This document shows positions 29,469 through 39,398 of a stretch of DNA of 64,000 nucleotides, piece by piece. The stretch is from contig SHNE01000025.1 of assembly GCA_004295015.1 (NCBI GenBank), positions 33,871 to 97,870 of the forward strand, given 5' to 3'. This stretch comes from Bacteroidota bacterium (GTDB taxonomy: Bacteria > Bacteroidota > Bacteroidia > AKYH767-A > 2013-40CM-41-45). Below the pieces are notes generated by a model. It was not told the DNA's origin. It did no database searches and saw only the letters and a list, made by a program, of their open reading frames with translations. Made by a program: the position numbers and the translations under genes. Positions within the stretch are counted from its first letter, which is position 1; the number at the start of each line of letters is the position of its first letter.

Positions 29469-32400
29469 TCAATAATGCACCGTCACCGTACCAATAAAAA
29501 TATGTTGCTTGCCGAAGACATCTGCCACCCTCGCTCGCCAGACATAAACATCCTGCTGAACTTTTTCGCCATCGAGAGTGCCATCCCACTGACATGAAGA
29601 AGACATTCCTTCATTGCCATAAACATCCCATGGAATGTTTGATCCTTCCTGATGACAAGTCCATATTTGCAATCCCCAGCGATCGTAAATCCACATGTCA
29701 TAAGCCCGGATACCCATTCCTTTTGCATAGAACAAATCATTCCGGTGATTTCCATTAGGTGTGATGGCATTCGGAGTGAAGAAAGTGAACTCAGGATTAA
29801 TTTCGACAGGCTTTCGGATTGAATCGACACAACCATGTTCCGTCTTCACAACAAGGGATGCGACAAATTGGTAAAAATCATTCGATATCGAAGAAGCATA
29901 AGAATACGTTTCAACAGGCCCGCCATTAAACGTAGCAGAACCATCACCAAAATTCCAAGTCCACTCAACAACACCGGCGGATGACTGATCCTTGAAGGTA
30001 ATATTCGGTGAGTTATATCCAATGACCTCAGAACTCAGTTCAAAATCCGCTTTTGGAAGTGGATATACTTTAATATAATCCTTGAACGACCTGTGCCCTA
30101 TGCAGCCATAGTCACTCACAACAGTAAGTATAGCATCAAAATTTCCCGCGGTCTCGTAACAAACCTCACCGGGATTTTGGGAATTGGAATTACGCGGATC
30201 TCCACCCGGAAAACTCCAGGCCCACAGAGCGATAGAGCCATCCGGAGAAACTGAAAGATCATTAAAAGTATGACACAATCTAACGCAACCCGAATCAGGA
30301 TCATCAATCTGAACTAGCGGAAGTTCATAAACGGTAACTGTTCCGAGGGATGTATCCCTGCAACCATGTTGTGTTTCTGATACAAGGGAAACATCGAACA
30401 CACCGGCAGAGTCAAAACTTACAGATGGACTTGTCAATTGCGAAACAGAAGGTTGGCCTTGAGGAACTGCCCAAAGATAATTATGTATGCTGTCGCCATT
30501 AACTGTGGATTGATTAAGTAACACAACTGTAGCATTTTTACAAACCGACGGTGAAGCGAACAAAGATTGAGGCAATGGATAAACGGTAATTGTATGCTGA
30601 GTGGTATCTGCACAAGCTCCGTCGGAACGTGTGATAAGAGAAATCACATAAGAACCTTCTGTCGAAAAAGAAACAACAGGACTTGCGACAGTGGCTGAAG
30701 AAGGCGAACCTCCTGGAATAGACCATGAATAATTAATATTTTCTCCGGCAGGCTGAATGGTGGAAGCATTGGCAAATGTTATTTCTGTGCCTGCGCAAAT
30801 ATTTGGCACAGAGAAAACCGCATGCGGATCAGCTGCAATGATTACCTGTTTTGAAATAGTGTCTGTACATCCGTGAACGGTCGTTGTGATCAGGTTCACC
30901 AATGAAGTATCAAGCGATTGAAATGAAACTACAGGATTCGTGAGTGCTGAAGTCGTAGGAATCGAATTCGAAATTGTCCATGCATATGCGGCAAGCGTAT
31001 CTCCGGGGAATGGAGTTGATAAATTCGTAAAAGTATAAGGTGTGCCAAAACAATTTATCGGCGCTGAAAAATCTGCAACAGGCAATGGATAAATCGAAAT
31101 GACTTTGTCAACCGTATCTTTACAGCCTCCCGGCGCCGATGCAATTAATTGAATAGTTGAATTACCGGGATTTGCATACGTAAGCAATGGTTGCGGATCG
31201 GTACTGGACGCAGGATTTCCACCGCTGACCAACCATTCATATGTTAGCACTTCACCCGCAGGAATACTGGTAGAATTATTTTGAACCTGAACCTGATTTC
31301 CGAAACAAACGGAATTAGCACTGAAAGAAGCAAGAGGATCGGGAGTAATAATCAATTGCTGTTGAACAGTGTCTGTGCATCCTCCTCTGTTAATCGTAAT
31401 TAATGTAGTGATAACCGTATCAGGCTGATTAAAGGTAAGCGTTGGTTCAAACAAATTTGAATTACCAGGAGTCCCGTTAGGAAAAGTCCAGTTGTAGGAC
31501 ACAATGGAATCTCCGGAAGCAACGGACGAGCTGTTAAGCAAGGTGATAGGGGCGCTCACACAAACCTGAGGTGCAGAAAAACCTGCCTGAGGCAATGGAT
31601 AGATTAAAACTGTCTGCTGAATTGTATCTGCGCAACCAAAGGAGGAGTTTGCAATTAACGTGACTGGAAATGTGTCGGGTGAAGCGAAACTTACAGAGGG
31701 ATTAGCAGCTGATGACACCGAAGGCGTTCCTCCCGGGAATGACCATAAATAGGATAAGCTACCGCTTGCTGCTGATAAGCTTGAAGAGTTTTGTATAGAG
31801 ATTGAATCACCGAAACAAACAGGAATAGAGCTGAATGATGCAACAGGATTTTCACGAATATTAACAGTACGCAGGAGTGTATCTCGACAACCTTTTGTAG
31901 AGCTTACGATCAAAGTAATCTGAGAAGAACCCGGACCGGAAATTATTGAGACAGGATTGATGGCGGATGAGCTGGCAGGATTTCCACCAACAATATTCCA
32001 GGAATAAGCACTGATTGTATCTCCTGCAGCAATGGTAGATGAATTGCTCATTGCAACCGGATCACCTTCACAAACATTTGGCGCCGTAAAATTAGCAACA
32101 GGAATCTGCGGAACGTTGACAGTATATTGAATTGTGTCACGACAGCCGGGAGAATAAGTTCCTGATATAAGTGTGACAGTATGATTACCCGGAGTAAAGG
32201 TGACGGACGAGGGATTAGCATCAGTTGAGGTAGCAGGTGATCCACCGCTGAAATTCCATGACCAGTAATTTATTGGATCTTCGGCCGATGGAGAAAAACT
32301 TTGCGCGGTGAAATCTGCGTAACCACAATGCGTTGAAAAAATATAGTCGGCAGAGACAGTAAAATGTTGAGGGACATAGCGAGCCGACCAGTTACATCCG

Positions 32401-33614
32401 GAAGGCAAAATAATTTTCACCAGAAAAGTATCGCCCGGTTGAGCCGTAGGAGTAACTATCTGAGTCGTTGCAAATGGAACGGTATCACTATTCAAAAACC
32501 ATTCATAAGAATAAATATTAGTTGAATCAGGCGGAGCAGGTGCAACCAACGTGTCCGGAGCATTGGCGTAACAACTGGGTTTAAAAATTACCGATGTGGA
32601 TCCACATGAAAAATCCCAATAAGAATGTGCGAAGTGTCCACCGAGACGGCAATCTGCATTTGTTATTACAACAGTAAGAGTTTGTCCAACATACGAAGAG
32701 AGATTGACACCCTCTATTGTCCATGGTTTATAAATGGCGGTATCTCTACCTCCTCCACCCGGACCACCGCCGCCGCCTCCACGTGCAGCATTACAAGTAT
32801 ATTGGCCAGGGAATGCTTCACTTGCAATGTATCGTTGATATGCGCAAGGAATAGTGTCTCCGTTTGCATCAAGTATCATAAACTCCACATAGGGCATGGT
32901 CTCAAGGCTATGAGAAGAGTCATCCGGATTCTCCATCACGAATGCATAGGCATAAATAAAATTTGTATCAGTCGCACCTACAGTAAAACAATACGTCAGT
33001 CGTTCGGCGCAACCTGCAGCAAACTGTCCTTGCTGATTTGAACATCCTCCACCCTGACCATCTGTTTGTGTCTGGCCTAGTTGTATGGAGCTTGTACCAA
33101 AACCGGGCGGTGCGACAAGGGTAATAGCCGGATCACCGGGATTAATACCCGGTGTAAGAGGATCAATTCCTGCACCGGTATTAATAGTAAATCTTGGAGG
33201 CGTTGGTGTTACCGGTGTCAAACTTAATCCAAGCGAATCGTAGTTTGGGCCTGCTTCTGCCTGCCAAACATTCCATCCATTTTCAACTCCCATATCGTGG
33301 CAGGTTCCACAGGCAGAAGAAGATGATGTTCGGGCATATGAACGCACAGATAATTTTCTTCCTTGTTCAATGATCATTTCATTCTGTATGCGGATAGCTT
33401 CTAAAGCAGCAGCAGGAATTTTATTTATTCTGATCTGTTCTGAAAGTGGCAATTTTTCAGGAAAAGAAATATAGGAAGCCGATGAACTCTCTGAAATGTT
33501 TTGTGCAAATGTTAATCTTAGACCAATAAAGAAAAAGGCCATCAAAGAAATGGCGAATCGTTTTGAAAAGCGATAAAAAACTAAGCTTCCAGGGTACATG
33601 ATAAGGGGATGCAA
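29469..33614 (-). CDS. T9SS type B PKD-repeat adhesin
   Basis: The gene encodes 1381 aa. The signal peptide region ends near LRLTFAQ. Residues ~95-345 form a Cys-rich N-terminal domain (DMGVENGWNVWQAEAG, YAFVMENPDDSSHS, YVEFMILDANGD) seen in other Bacteroidota PKD adhesins. It includes a Gly-run at ~280-290. About ten PKD-like units follow, most ~84 aa, with motifs SWNFSGGSPATS, AxFSxPxxC and CxDT. The C-terminus (FTPNAITPNGNHRNDLFYAKG...YDRWG...WDGTLDGEKV...DVYVWRA) is the gliding-motility-associated/CHU_C type B sorting domain. Type B proteins use T9SS with a PorP/SprF-like partner for attachment; none is encoded here. It is probably a surface adhesin. Confidence 0.88.
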   Translation of the reverse strand: MHPLIMYPGSLVFYRFSKRFAISLMAFFFIGLRLTFAQNISESSSASYISFPEKLPLSEQIRINKIPAAALEAIRIQNEMIIEQGRKLSVRSYARTSSSSACGTCHDMGVENGWNVWQAEAGPNYDSLGLSLTPVTPTPPRFTINTGAGIDPLTPGINPGDPAITLVAPPGFGTSSIQLGQTQTDGQGGGCSNQQGQFAAGCAERLTYCFTVGATDTNFIYAYAFVMENPDDSSHSLETMPYVEFMILDANGDTIPCAYQRYIASEAFPGQYTCNAARGGGGGGPGGGGRDTAIYKPWTIEGVNLSSYVGQTLTVVITNADCRLGGHFAHSYWDFSCGSTSVIFKPSCYANAPDTLVAPAPPDSTNIYSYEWFLNSDTVPFATTQIVTPTAQPGDTFLVKIILPSGCNWSARYVPQHFTVSADYIFSTHCGYADFTAQSFSPSAEDPINYWSWNFSGGSPATSTDANPSSVTFTPGNHTVTLISGTYSPGCRDTIQYTVNVPQIPVANFTAPNVCEGDPVAMSNSSTIAAGDTISAYSWNIVGGNPASSSAINPVSIISGPGSSQITLIVSSTKGCRDTLLRTVNIRENPVASFSSIPVCFGDSISIQNSSSLSAASGSLSYLWSFPGGTPSVSSAANPSVSFASPDTFPVTLIANSSFGCADTIQQTVLIYPLPQAGFSAPQVCVSAPITLLNSSSVASGDSIVSYNWTFPNGTPGNSNLFEPTLTFNQPDTVITTLITINRGGCTDTVQQQLIITPDPLASFSANSVCFGNQVQVQNNSTSIPAGEVLTYEWLVSGGNPASSTDPQPLLTYANPGNSTIQLIASAPGGCKDTVDKVISIYPLPVADFSAPINCFGTPYTFTNLSTPFPGDTLAAYAWTISNSIPTTSALTNPVVSFQSLDTSLVNLITTTVHGCTDTISKQVIIAADPHAVFSVPNICAGTEITFANASTIQPAGENINYSWSIPGGSPSSATVASPVVSFSTEGSYVISLITRSDGACADTTQHTITVYPLPQSLFASPSVCKNATVVLLNQSTVNGDSIHNYLWAVPQGQPSVSQLTSPSVSFDSAGVFDVSLVSETQHGCRDTSLGTVTVYELPLVQIDDPDSGCVRLCHTFNDLSVSPDGSIALWAWSFPGGDPRNSNSQNPGEVCYETAGNFDAILTVVSDYGCIGHRSFKDYIKVYPLPKADFELSSEVIGYNSPNITFKDQSSAGVVEWTWNFGDGSATFNGGPVETYSYASSISNDFYQFVASLVVKTEHGCVDSIRKPVEINPEFTFFTPNAITPNGNHRNDLFYAKGMGIRAYDMWIYDRWGLQIWTCHQEGSNIPWDVYGNEGMSSSCQWDGTLDGEKVQQDVYVWRARVADVFGKQHIFIGTVTVHY

Positions 33615-34186
33615 TTACGTGAAAATACGGTAATTAACAAAGAGTGTTTGACCGATGAAGGTATAGCATAGCGAATTCTTACTTTATTCATACTTACTCC
33701 CAAATCGCTTATGCTTTATGGTGTCGATTTACCTTGTCAAATGGCCAATTCTTATCAAATTACACGAATAGAGAGATATCGCTGCATTAGCAATCCGGAG
33801 ACCGGCCTAAACGTTATATGTACATGTATCCAAAAATTTCTGCTTGAAGGATCATGCCTGGAGGCGGATAAAGCCTTGAAGATCGATCCGGTGTTGGACT
33901 AAGAAGACCATTGAAAGCAGCGCTATTACAGAGAAAGAAATCGCTTTCAAAATACACATTGATGTTCTGATAAAATGAAAAATCTATTCCGTCGAAAGGA
34001 AGGCTTGCAATGCGTTTTCATTCAAACACTAAAAATGATCTCACCTCTTTAATACATGACATCTCAGTCCAATAATTTGTTCCGAGCACCTTCACAGATT
34101 AAACATCAGGATTCCTTGTGGAGAAGCTAAACAATCTCCTAACTATAACATCAGAACAGGAATCCCAAAATTTTCTATCCTGAATC
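33615..34186. other. Intergenic, no convincing gene
   Basis: This 572-base gap holds only a 63-codon frame on the plus strand with unusual composition and no family resemblance. I saw no hairpin with a T-run and no RNA gene. It contains the upstream region of the PKD adhesin and the 3' flank of the UspA gene. Confidence 0.45.
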
Positions 34187-35080
34187 TCACACTCCAAATC
34201 CCGGAGTTTCTATAGTATAAAATTCCCGGCTGTGTTTCAGACTTAATATTGGGACTTTAGAATGGTTAACAATATGCTCAGCAAAAGCTCCTAGAAATAT
34301 TTGAGTAAGCCTGGATTCATGTCCTGAATTTATGACAATCAAATCACAATTCTTCCTTGTAGCATAATCTATAGCAACTGTAGCAAGATTTTTTCCTTCT
34401 AATATAGTCGTATTATATGACAAGTCATCTGCCCGAATGTAGTCTTCCACAGACTCAATTTTTGTATAAAACTTATTCAGTTCAACGGGCTCTCTGGAGT
34501 CGGGCAATCCGATAATATGAATTTCGGCATCAAACAATTCCGCTATCAATGTGGCAATACCAACCTTTTCACGACTGTGAATTGAATTATCAATAGGCAA
34601 AAGAATTCGTTTAAACCCGGATTTATGAAAGCTGCTTTGAAGTGTCAATACAGGAATAAGAGAATGCGTGACAACACTTTGAGCATTTGACCCAATGAGC
34701 CATTCCTTGTAACCTGAATGTCCATGCGCACCCATTACGATCAGGTCTATTCCTTTTCGCAATGAATAATGCATAATTTCAGAGAAAATATGTCCGCTTG
34801 AAATACTTAGCTTAGCTACTATTTCAAACTTCCTTTCAATATACTTACGTATTTTTCCCATTTCATTCTCTGCTACTGTTCTAATGTCCTGCGGCGTAAA
34901 ATCCATTGCATCGATGGAAGAAATCCTTGAATAGAACTGAGGATGCGTCTCTAAGACATGCATGAGATATAATTGAGCATCCAATAAGTTTGCCAGTCTT
35001 GCCCCTTCGACAATTGCACGCTGTGATGCTTCTGAAAAATCAATGGGAATTAAAATGTTTCTGATTAGTGTTTTTTTCAT
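34187..35080 (-). CDS. Tandem-domain universal stress protein (UspA family)
   Basis: This 297-aa cytoplasmic protein has two Usp folds. Domain 1 (~7-150) begins RNILIPIDFSEASQRAI and has the full ATP-binding signature GAHGHSGYKEWLIGSNAQSV (G-2x-G-9x-GS). Domain 2 (~158-285) begins KRILLPIDNSIHSREKV but has NSGHESRLTQIFLGAFAEHI, where the glycine pattern is degenerate, so it may not bind ATP. Tandem Usp proteins of this length are common in Bacteroidota and respond to redox, energy or growth arrest signals. It stands alone, 332 bases from the next upstream gene. The assignment is firm; the specific stress is not visible. Confidence 0.93.
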   Translation of the reverse strand: MKKTLIRNILIPIDFSEASQRAIVEGARLANLLDAQLYLMHVLETHPQFYSRISSIDAMDFTPQDIRTVAENEMGKIRKYIERKFEIVAKLSISSGHIFSEIMHYSLRKGIDLIVMGAHGHSGYKEWLIGSNAQSVVTHSLIPVLTLQSSFHKSGFKRILLPIDNSIHSREKVGIATLIAELFDAEIHIIGLPDSREPVELNKFYTKIESVEDYIRADDLSYNTTILEGKNLATVAIDYATRKNCDLIVINSGHESRLTQIFLGAFAEHIVNHSKVPILSLKHSREFYTIETPGFGV

Positions 35081-35412
35081 GGCTTCTTTTTTTAATAATT
35101 TTCAAAAATAAAAACTAAAATTCCGGCCTGAGAAGAATGCTTTCTAAGCAATATTTTGTCAGTATTCATTTAGAAAAAAATAACAATTCAGATTAACAAG
35201 CGGGACAGCCAATAAAGAAAATGATATGCAGCTTGAACTCCTTAGTCCATGATTAAAATCTCAGATAAACCGAATACTTCAACAATAAAAAACAAAATCT
35301 CTTTTGGAAATTAACCTGTTTGACGAAACCATAACTCAAATTACAATTTCATCAAACAGGGTCAGTTCATCTGCCAATCATAGGCTGCCATAAACTACCG
35401 GGCAACACTCAA
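35081..35412. other. Intergenic upstream of the UspA gene
   Basis: On the minus strand TATTTTTG (35110-35103) fits the TAnnTTTG -7 consensus 23 bases before the UspA start. No -33 box is at the expected distance. Nothing else was recognised. Confidence 0.35.
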
Positions 35413-35733
35413 TCAGTTATGAACCAATTCAGGCTTGCTGTTCTTCATCCATTTTTCAAGACCTTTTTGTAAATCAGATCCATTCATGGCCGGAAAGAAT
35501 TCAACTTTTGCATTCAACTGCAGGAAGAGTGGCTCAGCAATAAAAGGAATATCAGCTGCGTCTTTCAAATCAAAAAAGAAATAGGCAGATCTGATTCCAT
35601 TCTCCGTAACATAGTATTCAGCTTCCGGTTTAATGTTAGATTTCAGGTTTTGAATGATGGTGCTGAGTGAGCCATCTTTTATGGCTTTGTTCCCTGCATT
35701 CATTTCGATGTTAAGCTTTAGCAATGTTCTCAT
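35413..35733 (-). CDS. Small conserved protein of the type misnamed 'panthothenate synthetase'
   Basis: This 106-aa soluble protein starts MRTLLKLNIEMNAGNKAIKDG and contains FFFDLKDAADIPFIAEPLF and a terminal DLQKGLEKW. From memory this matches a small alpha/beta-barrel-like family often annotated as 'panthothenate synthetase' or domain of unknown function, in actinobacteria and Bacteroidota. The enzyme name has no support in the sequence, since no HIGH/KMSKS nucleotide motif is present. It sits between the UspA gene and the phosphorelay cluster, separated from both by over 250 bases, so is probably a single-gene unit. A stress link is an inference from the neighbour. Confidence 0.6.
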   Translation of the reverse strand: MRTLLKLNIEMNAGNKAIKDGSLSTIIQNLKSNIKPEAEYYVTENGIRSAYFFFDLKDAADIPFIAEPLFLQLNAKVEFFPAMNGSDLQKGLEKWMKNSKPELVHN

Positions 35734-35991
35734 GGCTTGTGTTTTTAAAAGGGTTAAAATAAAACTGAATTAACCCTCAAAGGTATTACAAAAAAAACGT
35801 GAGTATCCATAATTATCCTGCTTAAATTTTTGAACAGATTTTCGCCAAGATATAAATCTGTTGTGACCAAATTTTTTGGACGAATAGGATAATTCTATTC
35901 TGAAAATTCAAACCATGTACAATACGGAACAAGTCAATTGCATGAAAAATGTCTCTTCCAGATCGCTTCCATAATTTTCTAAAAGCGATCA

Positions 35992-36402
35992 CTACGCAAA
36001 TGTAAGGCCGTCGCTTTTTCCGATTTTCTTGAGAGAATCAACGGTTATTGGTTTCTGTAAATACCCTTTCACATTATGATGATTACTCGCTTTGTCTATA
36101 TCCCTGCTATCAACTGATGAAGAAAGAATATACACGGAAATGTGATTCTTTACCTTTTGATCCAGCTGCTCAAAAATCTCCAGAAATTCCCAGCCGGAAA
36201 TTGACGGCATGTTTAAGTCAAGCAGCAAGATGGAAGGCAAGGCAGGTAAATCCCCGAAGCTCGACATAAAATATTTCAATGCCTCTTCAGGAACTGAAAA
36301 GGCAACAACTTCTGCATTTGTCAGAGTTTGCTTAATATAAAGTTTTGCGAGCCTGATGTCAAGTTCATCATCATCTACAATAATAAATCTATATGCTGTC
36401 AT
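35992..36402 (-). CDS. CheY-like single-domain response regulator
   Basis: This 136-aa receiver domain has all phospho-acceptor landmarks. The acidic pair is in IIVDDDELD, the phospho-Asp is in ILLLDLNMPS, the switch Ser is in YILSSSVD and the Lys is in GYLQKPI. There is no output domain, so it would relay phosphate or control by protein contact. Its ATG overlaps the stop of the upstream hybrid kinase by four bases (ATGA), which indicates translational coupling. It is the last gene of the minus-strand phosphorelay operon. Confidence 0.93.
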   Translation of the reverse strand: MTAYRFIIVDDDELDIRLAKLYIKQTLTNAEVVAFSVPEEALKYFMSSFGDLPALPSILLLDLNMPSISGWEFLEIFEQLDQKVKNHISVYILSSSVDSRDIDKASNHHNVKGYLQKPITVDSLKKIGKSDGLTFA

Positions 36403-39398
36403 ACCGGTAGTTGAATTACAAATTTTGTTCCCTTATTAACTTCGCTTTCTATACTTATTTTTCCTCCCAATGACTCCACTTGTGTTTTGGTCATGAAGAG
36501 CCCCATACCTTTCCCTTCTTTATGATTATGGAACCTCTTATATAATCCAAAAACCTGACTTCCCTTTTTGGTCAGATCTATTCCCATTCCATTATCTGAA
36601 TAATGAAGTTCAATTTTATCAGGAAACTTTATACTTTTTATACTAATAACGGGATTTTGATCCGGCTGTTTGTATTTGATACTGTTTGTTATCAGGTTAT
36701 AAAAAACACTGTACAAATAACTTTTTAAAGTGAGAATTTTATCAATTTCCATGAAATCTGTTCTAATCTCTACTCGGTCTGCCTTAATTTGATTTGACAA
36801 ACTGATATGGATATTTTTAATCAGATGAGAGAATGAAACCGTTTCTTTATTTTCTGAAACATTTCTTTTGAGTTGCAGAATAGTATTAAGATCTAATATT
36901 ACTGTATTAAGTTTTATAACCGAAGCTGACAAGCCTGCAAGCATATCCTCTCTTTCTTCCTCATCTAATTGCATGGTTCTAAGGGCCTCGGCAGCACCCA
37001 TAATATTTGCTACCGGTGCACGAAGATTGTGAGAAACGATGTATGTAAATTGTTGCAGATCCTTGTTTTGTTGAAGCAAGTCAAGCGATATTTTTTCTCT
37101 TTCTTCCTCAGCCTTCTTTTGCTGAGTAATATTCCGGTTAACACCTATCATTCGAAGAGCCTTGCCTTGAGCATCGCGTAGAACGATTGCATCTCCTGAT
37201 ATAAAATTAACTTCTTTGTTTGAATTTAAAATCCTAAACGTAGTATGAAACTCCTTTCTTCCTTCTATTACGGCTTGTACTTCATCCAGAGCAAAAGCCA
37301 AATCATCCGGATGTACGGTATTACTCCAGGCCTCAAAGGCTCCGGAAAACTTCTCTTTCGATACATCAAAAATCTTATACATTTGATCATCCCAAATAAG
37401 TTCATTGCTTTCAATGTCCCAGTCAAAAATTCCAAGACCTGCTGAACTTGTAGCGATTTGAAGACGGTAAGTTAAATCCCGTATACCGTCTTCTACTTTC
37501 TTTCTATGCGTTATATCCTGACAGGTACCGACAACGCGAAAAGGGTTTCCATCGTTGTCGAGCAAAGTTTTCCATCGTTCCTCAACATGTTTTACAATAC
37601 CCGAAGGAGTTACAATTCTATGTTCAATTACATTTTCAAGTGAACCATTTTCAAAAGAATTAATAAAGGCTTCATTAACTCTGGTCCGGTCTTCCAAATG
37701 AACAAGTTCAAGAAAAGCACCGTGAGTGGTCTTAAATCGTTTCGGATCCATTCCAAAAATTCGATAGGTCTCAGCCGACCATATTACATTCATAGTTGCC
37801 AGATCCGTCTCCCAATTTCCAAGCATGGCGATTGCTTGTGCTTCCCTTAATCTTTCCTCACTGTGCATTATTTTTTTCTCAGCCTTTTTCCTCTCTGTTA
37901 TGTACCTTGAACAACAAGCAATACCTGTTATTTTCTTTTGGTCAAATATGGGATTAAAGCTTGTCTCCATCCAGGTTTCAGGGTGCTTACCGTATGAAGG
38001 TGTATAGATTTCTTTTTTAAATGACTCCCCGCTTAAGGCTCTTTCATACTGTTGTTTCCAGAACTTTAAATAGTCCTTCGGGAAATGCTTTGTCCTTATC
38101 AGATTGTCCCCGGGCTTGAACTGGATATCAACAAACCTTAACATTGTTTCTTCAAATGCTTTATTAAATGCAAGCAAATTGAAATCTGAAGACACACTCC
38201 ATATTAAATCATCGGTACTGTTGATCAACGCCTCCTTATCTCTCCTTTCGTATTTTTGCTGCTCCTCCAGCTTCTTCAATTCTGTTATATCTCTGGTTGT
38301 TACAAAAACACCCACTATTTTATCTTCCGCATCTCGCGCAGGAGAATACTTGATAGTAAACAATTTATTATTCTTCTTTGCATCAGAAATACTAAGATTC
38401 GTTTGAGCTACTTCTCCCTTTAATACATCTTTATAAATTTGTTTTAACCTGGACACGTTTTCCGACTGTGCATAATTCAGAATGGAATCACCTTTCTTCA
38501 CATTGAGTGAAAAATATTTTTTATAAAGAGTTTGAAACTTATTATTATACGAAACTATATTCAGGTTTCTGTCCACAAGAATAAAGCCCTCTTCTGTATT
38601 ATTTATCAGTAGAGACATCTCCCTCTCAACTTTTTTCCGCACGGTAATATCACGCAAGATCCAGGAAATTCCAATGAGCTTTCCATTTAAATCATTGATG
38701 GGAGAAATGCTTACGGAAGTATTGATCACCTCAGCATTCTTCCTTTTACTTTCTGTTTCAATTTTTTCAATGCTTATTCCCTTTTTAAACTTTGCCAGAA
38801 TTGCCTGGTCAAAATTGCGCAAGTGGTCAGGAAAAAGCATCAAATGATTTTTCCCGATTACTTCTTTGGATTTGTACCCAAATATTTTTTCCGCACCCAG
38901 ATTCCAGCTCATGATTTGCCCATTCACATCGGTACTATAAATGGCATCTTCAGAATGATTCACAATGGAGGCAAGGAGTTCATTTTTCTTTTCTAACTCC
39001 AGCTTCTCAGAAAGCTTTCGGGTTGACTCCAAAGCCAGTTGAATGGCAGAGGGGAGTCGTTGAAGCCGATCTTTAAGAATATAATCCGTAAGACCTTCTT
39101 TCATCATCTCGACTGCAAATTCCTCTGATACGGTACCTGTAACAAGAATAAAAGGAGTTAAAGGCTTTACTCTCTTTAACAGCTTAAGTGCTTTAATCGA
39201 ATCGTATGTCGGAAGGGAGTGATCAGCCAAAACAATGTCAGGAGAAAACTCACGAAGTGCTTCTTCATAACTTGCCTTGTTAGAGACTACACGAATCTCA
39301 TTTTTAGTGATACTTTTTTTTAGTACGCGTGCCACCAAGTCAGCATCTGAAGAGACATCTTCAAGATGAAGAATCTTTATTTTATTATCCTTTTTCAT
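36399..39398 (-). CDS. Hybrid sensor kinase: receiver, five PAS domains, HisKA, HATPase
   Basis: This 999-aa cytoplasmic protein has no TM helix. Residues ~8-125 form an N-terminal receiver (phospho-Asp in DIVLADHSLPT, Lys in DYILKDRL). Five PAS/PAC units follow at about 140-260, 262-385, 388-510, 515-635 and 640-765 (PAC tails such as GISWILRDITVRKK and VVGTCQDITHRKK). The HisKA segment is FTYIVSHNLRAPV with the phospho-His. The HATPase has N-box NLITNSIKY, G1 SDNGMGID and G2 GKGMGLFM. The receiver at the N-terminus suggests input from another kinase, probably the PAS-PAS kinase two genes upstream. Both gene ends overlap their neighbours by four bases, so it is part of a coupled operon. Confidence 0.93.
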   Translation of the reverse strand: MKKDNKIKILHLEDVSSDADLVARVLKKSITKNEIRVVSNKASYEEALREFSPDIVLADHSLPTYDSIKALKLLKRVKPLTPFILVTGTVSEEFAVEMMKEGLTDYILKDRLQRLPSAIQLALESTRKLSEKLELEKKNELLASIVNHSEDAIYSTDVNGQIMSWNLGAEKIFGYKSKEVIGKNHLMLFPDHLRNFDQAILAKFKKGISIEKIETESKRKNAEVINTSVSISPINDLNGKLIGISWILRDITVRKKVEREMSLLINNTEEGFILVDRNLNIVSYNNKFQTLYKKYFSLNVKKGDSILNYAQSENVSRLKQIYKDVLKGEVAQTNLSISDAKKNNKLFTIKYSPARDAEDKIVGVFVTTRDITELKKLEEQQKYERRDKEALINSTDDLIWSVSSDFNLLAFNKAFEETMLRFVDIQFKPGDNLIRTKHFPKDYLKFWKQQYERALSGESFKKEIYTPSYGKHPETWMETSFNPIFDQKKITGIACCSRYITERKKAEKKIMHSEERLREAQAIAMLGNWETDLATMNVIWSAETYRIFGMDPKRFKTTHGAFLELVHLEDRTRVNEAFINSFENGSLENVIEHRIVTPSGIVKHVEERWKTLLDNDGNPFRVVGTCQDITHRKKVEDGIRDLTYRLQIATSSAGLGIFDWDIESNELIWDDQMYKIFDVSKEKFSGAFEAWSNTVHPDDLAFALDEVQAVIEGRKEFHTTFRILNSNKEVNFISGDAIVLRDAQGKALRMIGVNRNITQQKKAEEEREKISLDLLQQNKDLQQFTYIVSHNLRAPVANIMGAAEALRTMQLDEEEREDMLAGLSASVIKLNTVILDLNTILQLKRNVSENKETVSFSHLIKNIHISLSNQIKADRVEIRTDFMEIDKILTLKSYLYSVFYNLITNSIKYKQPDQNPVISIKSIKFPDKIELHYSDNGMGIDLTKKGSQVFGLYKRFHNHKEGKGMGLFMTKTQVESLGGKISIESEVNKGTKFVIQLPV

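Noticed and set aside
32625..33041. 138-codon frame on the plus strand
   Set aside because: It is antisense to the conserved N-domain of the PKD adhesin, with Cys/Ile/Ser-rich shadow composition.
33270..33320. CGTCH in the 1381-aa adhesin looks like a c-type cytochrome heme motif (CxxCH)
   Set aside because: It lies in a secreted PKD adhesin N-domain, directly before DMGVENGW, a segment found in similar adhesins; no axial ligand context or cytochrome domain is present.
33711..33902. 63-codon frame between the adhesin and UspA genes
   Set aside because: It has five Cys in 63 residues without pattern, no similarity to a known family, and no promoter box nearby.
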